A stretch of 5,657 bases of DNA from Sphingobacterium sp. (GTDB taxonomy: Bacteria; Bacteroidota; Bacteroidia; SpSt-205). The notes under the pieces are model-generated. The model was not told the DNA's origin. It did not search any database and saw nothing but the letters and a program-made list of their open reading frames with translations. Shown one piece after another: positions 1-5,657 of this stretch (positions are counted from its first letter, which is position 1; each line of letters opens with the position of its first letter). The position numbers and the translations under genes are program-made. The DNA lies in assembly GCA_028276345.1 (NCBI GenBank), contig JAPYWM010000093.1, positions 1 through 5,657 on the forward strand. The letters run 5' to 3'.

Positions 1-40
1 CGCCCCAGCCCGCTTTTGCAGATACTTTACCGGCCTAACG

Positions 41-48
41 ATTCTTTG
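41..48 (+). promoter_or_regulatory. possible Bacteroidota-type -7 box before the barrel gene
   Basis: ATTCTTTG keeps the TTTG half of the Bacteroidota -7 consensus TAnnTTTG but not the leading TA. A TTTG at 15-18 lies 22 bases upstream, close to the 19-21 base spacing expected for the -33 element. Transcription would start a few bases before the ATG at 54, giving almost no leader. An in-frame TAA at 36-38 shows that the barrel gene cannot start further upstream. This is a weak match, supported mainly by the stronger copies at 2597 and 3467. Confidence 0.3.
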
Positions 49-53
49 TGCGG

Positions 54-1031
54 ATGCGACTGGGGTGGATAGCCGGGGTGACGATGCTCTGGGGCCAGCT
101 CCTTCCAAACTTGGGCGGCCAACGGGTAGGTATTTCAGCGCTGACCTTCCTCAAGGTAGACCCTTCGCCCCGCTCGGCGGGTATGGCCGGCGCCTCGGTA
201 GCCATGGCAGGCGACCCCTTCTACGCGTATCTCAATCCTGGTGCCCTGCCCAGAAGCGGCGGCGGCCTGGGATTTAGCCATACCTTCTGGATTGCCGGGC
301 TGGATCATAGCTATGCGAGCTTCGTCTGGCCTTGGCGTGTCTCCCACCGCCTCGGCTGGCAAGCCCAGTTTTTAGGAAGCGGCTCCATCGAGCGCCGCAC
401 CGAATACCAGTCCCAGGGCACCGGCGAATACTTTTACGCCACTTACTGGGCTACGGGGCCCGTGTATGCCTATGAGTTTAGCGACCGCTTCTCGGCAGGC
501 GGTAGCTTCAAGATTGTCCGAGAAGCCCTGGACGTGTTTCAAGCTACCACCTGGGTAGTGGATGTAGGCTTTCTCTATTGGACGGACGTGCGAGACTTTC
601 GCTTTGGCGTGGTAGTACAAAACTTCGGCCCCAACTCCCGCCTGCGCACCCGGGATAACCGCTATCGCGACCTGCCATTGGATGCGTATCCACCGCCGAC
701 AGTCTTTTCGCTCGGGGCCGCCCTCCGCGCCTGGTCTAACGACCACCACAAAATCGAAACTGCCCTGCAACTTAACCACCCTAACGACAACGCCGAAAAC
801 CTCCGACTTGGCGTGGAGTACCAATATGCTTCGGTACTTTTCATCCGGGCGGGGCAAAAGCTGGGGGTTCGGGAACAGTATGTCCCCACGGCGGGGGTGG
901 GACTCATGCGCGGCTGGGGACGCGGACGCATCCGGATAGACTATGCAGCCGAGTGGTTAGGCCGCTTGGGACTACAACATCGCATAAGTGTAATGTGGCT
1001 TAGCCATGCAAACGACAAAGAAACCCGATAG
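54..1031 (+). CDS. PorV/PorQ-family outer-membrane beta-barrel protein
   Basis: This is a predicted outer-membrane barrel of the PorV/PorQ (FadL-like) family. In Bacteroidota some members belong to the type IX secretion machinery, and many others have no known role. A short hydrophobic N-terminus (about residues 1-22) looks like a signal peptide. It is followed by the family signature around residues 28-65: a lead-in SALTFLK, then PRSAGMAGASVAMAGDP and a YLNPGAL stretch, the counterpart of the usual 'RAxGMGGA...WNPAGL'. The rest alternates aromatic and polar residues as barrel strands do, and it ends in a strand-like LGLQHRISVMW. The 325-residue length fits the family. I chose ATG 54; GTG 48 would add two residues and overlaps the promoter-like box. 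No other type IX genes are in view, so calling it PorV or PorQ itself would go too far. Confidence 0.75.
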   Translation: MRLGWIAGVTMLWGQLLPNLGGQRVGISALTFLKVDPSPRSAGMAGASVAMAGDPFYAYLNPGALPRSGGGLGFSHTFWIAGLDHSYASFVWPWRVSHRLGWQAQFLGSGSIERRTEYQSQGTGEYFYATYWATGPVYAYEFSDRFSAGGSFKIVREALDVFQATTWVVDVGFLYWTDVRDFRFGVVVQNFGPNSRLRTRDNRYRDLPLDAYPPPTVFSLGAALRAWSNDHHKIETALQLNHPNDNAENLRLGVEYQYASVLFIRAGQKLGVREQYVPTAGVGLMRGWGRGRIRIDYAAEWLGRLGLQHRISVMWLSHANDKETR

Positions 1032-1383
1032 AAGCGCCGGCTGGGAGCTACCGCTCTTTACCCCACCATCTCTGGTAGAGGCGTTTTTACAGCGGAGGAA
1101 GCGCTTTCTGAAGTCTCTGCGGGCCTTCAAGCGTAGATATAAGCGTTATACGGGGTCTCCCCTTCTTTATGCAGGCGGTCCAAGCTGGGCTGTAGGGTAC
1201 ATTGGGGAAGTTTTGCCCACAAACGTGCAACGAGCTGCGTCAGGAATGCATGAGCTAAATTATGAGTGCCAAAGGATACACCTATGCGCCAGCCCAAAAG
1301 AAAGCAAGTATAAGGGCTTGGCAAGGGAAAGGCACATATCCACCCTTCAATCCATCACGGAGGCCGATGCGCACAGTGCCTAA
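1006..1383 (+). pseudogene. truncated remnant of a D12-class DNA adenine methyltransferase
   Basis: The open frame encodes 125 residues and overlaps both neighbours (26 bases with the barrel gene, 17 with the lipoprotein gene). Residues 14-50 are basic and helix-like. Residues 51-71 (SPLLYAGG, then PSWAVGYIGEVLP) resemble the N-terminal 'SPLRYAGGKSxAVGxIxExLP' segment of D12-class N6-adenine methyltransferases. NVQRAAS at 73-79 aligns with the residues leading into the SAM-binding 'SPFFGGGS' motif. There the resemblance stops: no FxGGG motif and no DPPY motif follow, and the remaining 46 residues look random. The usual GKS reads PSW here. Intact enzymes of this class are roughly 250-350 residues, so this would be a dead 5' fragment extending to about base 1242. 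The family match is from memory of the motif. The alternative is a small unknown protein or a chance open frame. There is no Shine-Dalgarno sequence at ATG 1006. Confidence 0.45.
1359..1363 (+). promoter_or_regulatory. Shine-Dalgarno-like GGAGG that supports the lipoprotein start
   Basis: GGAGG stands three bases before the ATG at 1367. The spacing is short, but this is the best ribosome-binding match at any start in the window. It supports ATG 1367 over the upstream in-frame ATG at 1262, and the signal peptide beginning at 1367 agrees. Confidence 0.5.
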
Positions 1384-2575
1384 CAAGCCCGCAGCGATAC
1401 TCTCGTTCTGGTTTCTTCTTGGGCTGATTCTGATCGGGTGTGGGGACTTCTGGGGCCGGAAGACCAAGCTGGATTTTATTGAGGTGCCTCAGTACGATAA
1501 TACGCTGGTGAGCTATGTGCCGATTCTGCCATATTGGGAAGGTTTTGTAGCGCCGGTGGATATATGTGTGGGGTACGATCGGCTGGTGTATGTGGCGGAT
1601 TCCGGAGCGGGGGCGATCGTATGTCTGGATGTGGCGGGGCGGGAGCTGGGGCGGTTTGCGCTGCCGGGTGTGCATGCGGTGGCCCAGGATCGGCGGCTGG
1701 ACCTTTTGGCGGCGGCTTTCGTCGATACGGTCATAGGGGGCATTGCCTATCGGTTAGATGCAATCTATCGGATTCGGCTGGCGCAGCCGGAGGGGTATGG
1801 CCTGCGATACGCCCGCATTGTGCAAAAGCGCATCCATCCCTTCTACTTTCAAGCGACTTTTAGCACGTCGGATACGCTGGTGCGCTTTAAGCGGATCGCC
1901 GTCCTGGGCGATAATAGCTATTATGTCACTCGCAATGGCCCGGATAATGCCCCGACGAAATTTGGCGGCCCCGATGAAGCGGTAATCAAGTTTGATGCGG
2001 CAGACCAGTGGGTAGAGGCCGTAGTGGTGGAGTCCAGCTTGGGCACGCAGCCCGATTTCTTCAAGGGGCCGTGGGGGCTTGTGACAGCGGCCCGACCGCC
2101 CCAGAGTCCCTTCGTCTCCACATCACCAGATTTCTGGGTGGGTCAGGTAGGGCCGGGTGTGCCTTTGCGGGTCCAGCGTATCGTCGTACGGGAGGGGGAA
2201 CAGGGGCGGTTTTACGCGGTAGATGATAGGTGGGTCGTCGGCGACACGTCTAAGGCGGACGGCTTTTTGGCAGTACCCGGGCGCTTTCGCCGGGTGGAGG
2301 GGCTTACGCTTACCGGGGGAGCCCAACCTTACCTGGTGGTAGCGGATGCGGAATTAGACTCGGTGTATATCTTTAACTTACAGGGCTTAGAGGGGGTTCA
2401 GCCGCCGCCGGCTGCGGGCAGCACGAAGCTCGTACGGGTGTCATTTGGTGGGAGCGGAAGCGGTCCCATGAGTATGCGCCGCCCCACCGCCGTGGCTCAC
2501 GCTGACAGAATTTTATACGTCTGTGATGCGGGGAATCGCCGCATTATGCGCCTGCGCTTGACGACAGACTTTTAG
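1367..2575 (+). CDS. lipoprotein with NHL-like beta-propeller repeats
   Basis: The 402-residue product begins with a lipoprotein signal peptide: Arg2 and Lys7, a hydrophobic core at residues 9-23, and a lipobox LIGC with the lipidated Cys at 25. After export it should be anchored in the envelope by this cysteine. The mature part looks like a beta-propeller. NHL-like units are visible at about 62-97 (DRLVYVADSGAGAIVCLDVAG) and 371-398 (RPTAVAHADRILYVCDAGNR), with a weaker one at 322-340 (PYLVVADAELDSVYIFNL). The middle is diverged but rich in strands. Such propellers usually serve as binding platforms, and no catalytic site is recognisable, so the function is unknown. I chose ATG 1367 because of the GGAGG and the signal peptide; the frame is open from ATG 1262, but that start would bury the signal. 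It lies downstream of the barrel gene, separated by the methylase remnant, so co-function is only a guess. Confidence 0.7.
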   Translation: MRTVPNKPAAILSFWFLLGLILIGCGDFWGRKTKLDFIEVPQYDNTLVSYVPILPYWEGFVAPVDICVGYDRLVYVADSGAGAIVCLDVAGRELGRFALPGVHAVAQDRRLDLLAAAFVDTVIGGIAYRLDAIYRIRLAQPEGYGLRYARIVQKRIHPFYFQATFSTSDTLVRFKRIAVLGDNSYYVTRNGPDNAPTKFGGPDEAVIKFDAADQWVEAVVVESSLGTQPDFFKGPWGLVTAARPPQSPFVSTSPDFWVGQVGPGVPLRVQRIVVREGEQGRFYAVDDRWVVGDTSKADGFLAVPGRFRRVEGLTLTGGAQPYLVVADAELDSVYIFNLQGLEGVQPPPAAGSTKLVRVSFGGSGSGPMSMRRPTAVAHADRILYVCDAGNRRIMRLRLTTDF

Positions 2576-2596
2576 AAATAAATCCAAAAGTTTGGT

Positions 2597-2604
2597 TACC
2601 TTTG
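2597..2604 (+). promoter_or_regulatory. Bacteroidota -7 promoter box TACCTTTG upstream of the M23 peptidase gene
   Basis: TACCTTTG is a perfect match to the Bacteroidota sigma-factor -7 consensus TAnnTTTG. It lies in the 50-base gap after the lipoprotein stop codon. The predicted transcription start is a few bases downstream, near 2608-2611, leaving a leader of about 15-18 bases before ATG 2626. The -33 element is poor: only a TTTA at 2571-2574, about 22 bases upstream. The placement between two genes and the exact match make a real promoter likely. Confidence 0.55.
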
Positions 2605-2625
2605 TGCCCGACAACCTGGTTGGGC

Positions 2626-3477
2626 ATGAGAAGCTGGTTTATTCGGTATGTATGGGACCCTTATCGGCTGGTATATGTGCCGGTGCCGATAGGATGGCGG
2701 AGTTTATGGCGGCAGGGGCGGGTGTGGGTGCAAGGGGCTCTGGTGGGAGTAGCCTTATTTGTGGGGGGATTCCGCTGGTGGGAAAGCTACGTAGAGCGGC
2801 AAGAGCGGGCACGAATGGCGGTTCTGGAAGAGAAGATACAGCGGCTCCGGCAGGAGTGGCAGTTATGTGAGGGGCGAGTAGAATACTTTTATCAGCGGCA
2901 GCGCGATTTTTATGCACCGATTGTGGGAGCAAGCCCGATTGCGGCAGGGGCGTGGATAGGGGGGACGGGGGGGGCGCGCCCGATGAGCGCCGCTGAGCTA
3001 TCTCTTTATCGGGCTAATCTGGTGCGAGAAGCCTACGAAAAACTCCATGCTGAGATGCGCTCTCGTCAAGAGGCGCTCCAGCGCTATCCTTACATGATGC
3101 CTGTGGCGGGGATGATTACTAGTGGGTTTGGTTTTCGTCGTGATCCCTTCCATGGGGCTTGGCAGATGCATACGGGTGTGGATATCAATGCCCGGTACGG
3201 GACGCCAGTCCAGGCGACAGCCTCGGGTATTGTCATTCACGCTGGCTGGGATAATGGCGGCGGTTATGGCATCCAGGTGGAAATCAACCATCTCAATGGG
3301 TTTGTCACCAAGTATGCCCACCTCTCTCGCGTGGCGGTACAAGTGGGGGATACGGTCCAACGGGGGGATGTGATTGGGTATGTGGGGTCCACGGGCTATT
3401 CGGTAGCGCCACACTTACACTATGAGGTCATTCAAAACGGCACTAAGTTAGACCCCCGAAAGTTCTTACCTTTGTAA
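2626..3477 (+). CDS. membrane-anchored M23 (LytM-type) metallopeptidase
   Basis: This is a predicted zinc endopeptidase of family M23, which cuts peptide cross-links in peptidoglycan. The 283-residue product has a basic, aromatic cytoplasmic N-terminus (1-33), one membrane segment (about 34-49), a charged helical stretch (about 53-85) that may form a coiled coil, a Gly-rich linker, and a C-terminal M23 domain (about 160-283). The zinc and catalytic residues are all present: HTGVD gives His182 and Asp186, KYAHLS gives His232, and HLHYE gives His263 and His265. The domain opens with the family-typical SGFGFRRDP. It should therefore be active, facing the periplasm. I chose ATG 2626, downstream of the promoter box; TTG 2602 would add eight residues but lies within that box. 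Only one base separates its stop from ssb. Cell-wall remodelling is the likely role. Confidence 0.88.
   Translation: MRSWFIRYVWDPYRLVYVPVPIGWRSLWRQGRVWVQGALVGVALFVGGFRWWESYVERQERARMAVLEEKIQRLRQEWQLCEGRVEYFYQRQRDFYAPIVGASPIAAGAWIGGTGGARPMSAAELSLYRANLVREAYEKLHAEMRSRQEALQRYPYMMPVAGMITSGFGFRRDPFHGAWQMHTGVDINARYGTPVQATASGIVIHAGWDNGGGYGIQVEINHLNGFVTKYAHLSRVAVQVGDTVQRGDVIGYVGSTGYSVAPHLHYEVIQNGTKLDPRKFLPL
3467..3474 (+). promoter_or_regulatory. Bacteroidota -7 promoter box TACCTTTG overlapping the end of the M23 gene, before ssb
   Basis: This is a second exact TACCTTTG, here formed by the last codons of the M23 gene (Leu-Pro-Leu). Only four bases separate it from the ssb ATG at 3479, so transcription from it would start at or within a base or two of the start codon and give an essentially leaderless ssb mRNA. 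A shared AAAGTT lies just upstream of both this box and the one at 2597. No good -33 TTTG is visible at 19-21 bases, so chance encoding of the peptide end remains possible. Confidence 0.4.
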
Positions 3478-3478
3478 T

Positions 3479-3910
3479 ATGTATCAGAAGCTTATCATTG
3501 CGGGCCGTCTGGGACGGGATGCCGAACTGCGCTCCCTGTCGGGAGACAATCAGGTGATTCGGTTTTCTATTCCGATTACCCGTCGGGGACGGGATGACAA
3601 AGAAGAGACCCTTTGGGTAGAATGTAACTACTTCCGGGGGGGTAACGACAGCACAGAAGTGCTAAAGTACCTGCGCAAGGGCGCGATCGTGCTGGTAGAA
3701 GGAACCCCTTGGATCCGACAGTATGTCAGGAACGACAATACGCCGGGCGTGGCATTTGAGTGTCGGGTGAATAGTATCAAGATCATCGCGTATGCGCCGC
3801 GCGCGGAGGAGTCCTCAGCCGCCGCGGAGCCGAGTAGTGCTGCCATGCCGGACGACCCTGCTTCTATTCCGCCTGACACCGGCGAGCCCGCTGACGACCT
3901 GCCTTTCTGA
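3479..3910 (+). CDS. ssb: single-stranded DNA-binding protein
   Basis: The protein coats single-stranded DNA during replication, recombination and repair and recruits partner proteins through its tail. The 143-residue length is normal. Residues 1 to about 106 form the OB fold: MYQKLIIAGRLGRDAELR is the standard opening, TLWVECNYF (44-52) carries an aromatic DNA-stacking residue, and YLRKGAIVLVEG (64-75) is the conserved beta-strand block. Residues 107-138 are a disordered Ala/Ser/Pro/Glu linker. The protein ends in the acidic tip DDLPF (139-143), the docking site for partner proteins, so the gene is complete. It starts one base after the M23 stop codon with no Shine-Dalgarno sequence but with a promoter-like box four bases upstream. 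Its 3' end overlaps the probable start of tilS in another frame. Confidence 0.95.
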   Translation: MYQKLIIAGRLGRDAELRSLSGDNQVIRFSIPITRRGRDDKEETLWVECNYFRGGNDSTEVLKYLRKGAIVLVEGTPWIRQYVRNDNTPGVAFECRVNSIKIIAYAPRAEESSAAAEPSSAAMPDDPASIPPDTGEPADDLPF

Positions 3911-5198
3911 GCGGGTTCGGCGCTGCATAACCCGCTACACGACGCCGCCAGCGCCTCTGCTGGTGGCATTTAGTGGTGGCCCAGATTCTATGGCCCTTAC
4001 TCTTTTGCTTCTGGAAAATGGCTACCAGGTGCGCCTGGCGTACGTCAACTACAACCTTCGCGGATCTGAAAGTCAGGAAGAAGAGCATTCGGTACACCTC
4101 TTTGCCGAAAAGTATGCGCTTCCGTTGGATGTGCTGCGCATAGAGGGCCCCGCTCTCCTCTCCGGTTCCGAAAGTCTGCAAGTGAAAGCGCGGCGCCTGC
4201 GGTATGCCTGGATGGAAGCGCTCCTGGATAAGTATCAGATAGCGTGGGGCGTAACTGCCCATACGTATGAGGACCTTGTAGAGACGCTGGTGTATCAGAT
4301 GCTACGAGGGGGGGATCTGTGGGCGTGGAAGGGAATCCCATCTCGGCGGGGGCGGTGGCTGCGGCCCCTTCTTGCCAGCTCGCGGGAAGAGCTCATAGCT
4401 TTTCTGCGGGAGAAAGGGGCCAGTAGCTATCGGCTCGACTCCTCTAACTATGAGCCGAAGTACCTGCGGAATATCATTCGCTGGCGGGTTTGGCCGGCGT
4501 TTCGGCAGGTGCATCCACAGGCTGCCCAGCGCTTGGGGGAGCGCTATGGGCTGTACAAACTTCAACGGCGTCGGTTGGAAAAAGTATATCGACGTCTATC
4601 GGAGCGCTATGTGCGGAAAGAGCCTTTTGGGGGGCATATTCGGGCGGGGCTGGGGGAGGATGCTTTTTACTGGGTTTTGCGGGAGTGGGTGGGGCTTTCG
4701 TGGCGCCAGGGAAGGGACTTATACCTTCTGTATCGGGGGGGGCGGACAGGTGCTTTTCGGCGGGTGGGCGAAGTGGTATTTTGTCGCGTGCCTCAGGGAT
4801 TAGAGTGGGGATCGGCCGCCTTGTGGGAGCCGGCATGGCCAGACCTGCTCATACCAGGAACCGGTAATTTCCAGTGGGGTCTATGGAAAATACGAGTTAC
4901 CTCGGAGCCGCCCTCGGCTGAGTCTGACGCTGTACCGCTGCCTGAGAAGATTTTCCCAGTTCGGCTACGGCTCTGGCGAAAAGGGGATCGGATCAGGCCA
5001 GAGGGACTGGGCGGACACTCTAAGAAACTTAGTGATGTGTGGCCGGCAGTGGGATTATATGGCTTTAGGCGGTGGCATGCTTTCGTGCTGGAAGATAACT
5101 CGGGCACGCTCTGTTATGCGGCGCATTATCGGCGCAGCTGGCGGATAGCGGGAGAGAGCGGCCCTTTTTTGTACTTTTCTTATGTCTATGGCGAATGA
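3837..5198 (+). CDS. tilS: tRNA(Ile)-lysidine synthase
   Basis: TilS uses ATP and lysine to convert C34 of the CAU-anticodon tRNA(Ile) to lysidine, so that it reads AUA codons as isoleucine. It is normally essential. Counting from GTG 3837 (453 residues), the ATP-pyrophosphatase P-loop SGGPDS is at 46-51, AHTYEDLVET (141-150) matches the family H-x3-D-x2-ET motif, and LDSSNY followed by RN (about 200-212) matches the conserved DxSN...RN block. The C-terminal tRNA-binding domain shows KGDRIRP (382-388) and KKLSD (396-400). The start is uncertain. GTG 3837 has GGAG seven bases upstream but overlaps ssb by 74 bases. ATG 3792 overlaps more. GTG 3963 would avoid the overlap but removes the beta-strand before the P-loop. 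CTG 3891 would give a family-typical N-terminus. Confidence 0.9.
   Translation: MLPCRTTLLLFRLTPASPLTTCLSERVRRCITRYTTPPAPLLVAFSGGPDSMALTLLLLENGYQVRLAYVNYNLRGSESQEEEHSVHLFAEKYALPLDVLRIEGPALLSGSESLQVKARRLRYAWMEALLDKYQIAWGVTAHTYEDLVETLVYQMLRGGDLWAWKGIPSRRGRWLRPLLASSREELIAFLREKGASSYRLDSSNYEPKYLRNIIRWRVWPAFRQVHPQAAQRLGERYGLYKLQRRRLEKVYRRLSERYVRKEPFGGHIRAGLGEDAFYWVLREWVGLSWRQGRDLYLLYRGGRTGAFRRVGEVVFCRVPQGLEWGSAALWEPAWPDLLIPGTGNFQWGLWKIRVTSEPPSAESDAVPLPEKIFPVRLRLWRKGDRIRPEGLGGHSKKLSDVWPAVGLYGFRRWHAFVLEDNSGTLCYAAHYRRSWRIAGESGPFLYFSYVYGE
4629..4656 (+). other. potential G-quadruplex inside tilS
   Basis: Four runs of three or more G (4629-4634, 4642-4644, 4646-4649, 4652-4656) are separated by loops of 7, 1 and 2 bases, fitting the usual G3+N1-7 pattern. 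It lies on the coding strand, so it could form in the mRNA. The surrounding gene is G-rich, so it may simply reflect base composition. Confidence 0.35.
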
Positions 5199-5657
5199 TG
5201 CGAAACCTGCCGCGAAAGCGACGGAGATAGACCTTCAACGGCCCGAGTATTATCTCAATCGGGAGCTAAGCTGGCTGGAGTTCAATGCCCGCGTCTTAGA
5301 GGAGAGCCTCCATGAGGTGCATCCTCTCCTAAGCCGCTTTCGATTTTTGTCCATTTTTTATAGCAATCTGGATGAGTTCTTCATGATTCGGGTGGCGGGG
5401 ATTTTGGAGCAGGTACGGGCAGGTGTACGGGAAAAAGGGCCGGATGGGCTCACGCCCCGGCAAACTTTGAGGCAGATTCGGGAGCGCGTCCAAACCCTCC
5501 TCCGACGAGCCAATGAGATATTTGAAGCGGTATACATCCCGGCGCTTGAAAGAGAAGATATTTACTTCTTTCGGGGGGATAAGATCAAGGAACTTGGCCG
5601 GAAAGCGCTGGAGAGACGTTTCTGGGAGCAGGTATTCCCGCTTCTGACGCCTTTGGC
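5182..5657 (+). CDS. ppk: polyphosphate kinase 1, N-terminal part (runs off the window)
   Basis: PPK1 reversibly moves the terminal phosphate of ATP onto a growing inorganic polyphosphate chain, building phosphate and energy stores. Only the first 158 codons are present; the frame is open to the window edge, and the catalytic histidines lie beyond it. The visible part is the PPK1 N domain. YYLNRELSWLEFNARVLEE (residues 23-41) is the family opening, RFLSIFYSNLDEFFMIRVAG follows closely, and FPLLTPLA at the end matches the family's 'hITPxLxxP' region. ATG 5182 overlaps the end of tilS by 17 bases and ATG 5188 by 11. Either is plausible; neither has a Shine-Dalgarno sequence. The overlap suggests translational coupling with tilS. 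A near-match to the -7 box (TACTTTTC, 5172-5179) lies just upstream, without a -33 partner. Confidence 0.92.
   Translation, partial: MSMANDAKPAAKATEIDLQRPEYYLNRELSWLEFNARVLEESLHEVHPLLSRFRFLSIFYSNLDEFFMIRVAGILEQVRAGVREKGPDGLTPRQTLRQIRERVQTLLRRANEIFEAVYIPALEREDIYFFRGDKIKELGRKALERRFWEQVFPLLTPL

Noticed and set aside
1..38. tail of an upstream gene ending at TAA 36-38
   Set aside because: Only about 11 codons are visible and another frame is equally open, so the end of a gene here cannot be supported.
372..857. 161-codon open frame on the minus strand inside the barrel gene
   Set aside because: It lies wholly opposite a well-supported gene, shows no recognisable domain, and long antisense frames are common in GC-rich DNA.
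1208..1215. AAGTTTTG as a -7 box for the lipoprotein gene
   Set aside because: It differs from TAnnTTTG at the first base, has no TTTG at the -33 distance, and would leave a leader of about 150 bases.
2606..2625. small hairpin just before the M23 ATG (AACC/GGTT with flanking GCCC/GGGC)
   Set aside because: The loop would be one base and a bulge interrupts the stem, so a stable fold is unlikely; no operator family is recognisable.
3511..3596. 11-base direct repeat GGGACGGGATG in ssb, 75 bases apart
   Set aside because: The copies are in the same frame and encode similar Gly-Arg-Asp turns of the OB fold, with no sign of a mobile or regulatory repeat.
5150..5170. GGG...CCC followed by six T as a terminator at the end of tilS
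   Set aside because: The stem is only three or four pairs, it lies inside the coding region before the ppk start, and the T run encodes Phe.

Overview
The window most likely comes from a bacterium of the Bacteroidota or a near relative (Rhodothermota, Chlorobi or Kapabacteria type), with moderately high GC. Three things suggest this. The first gene is a PorV/PorQ-type outer-membrane barrel protein. Two gene starts carry perfect copies of the Bacteroidota -7 promoter box TAnnTTTG, and a third carries a looser TTTG version. Most starts lack a Shine-Dalgarno sequence. The organism cannot be named from this alone.

All genes lie on the plus strand. Bases 54-1031 encode the PorV/PorQ-like barrel protein. 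Bases about 1032-1366 are a low-GC gap. It is covered by an open frame (1006-1383) whose first 79 residues look like the start of a D12-class DNA adenine methyltransferase, cut off just where the SAM-binding motif should begin. I read this as the remnant of a lost methylase gene. Bases 1367-2575 encode a lipoprotein with NHL-like beta-propeller repeats. Bases 2626-3477 encode a membrane-anchored M23 (LytM-type) peptidase with a complete set of zinc and catalytic residues.

The second half is housekeeping: ssb (3479-3910), tilS (about 3837-5198) and the 5' end of ppk, encoding polyphosphate kinase 1 (5182 to the window edge). These genes are tightly packed. One base separates the peptidase stop from the ssb start. 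The tilS frame almost certainly begins inside ssb, and ppk starts inside the end of tilS. They were probably transcribed together, although a promoter-like box overlapping the stop codon of the peptidase gene could give ssb its own nearly leaderless mRNA.

The first two intact genes and the peptidase act at the cell envelope. The last three act in DNA replication and repair, tRNA(Ile) decoding and polyphosphate metabolism. I see no tRNA, rRNA, CRISPR array, insertion sequence or convincing terminator. Nothing here amounts to a clear new biological system. The points most worth a second look are the methylase remnant, the start-proximal TTTG boxes and the unresolved tilS start.
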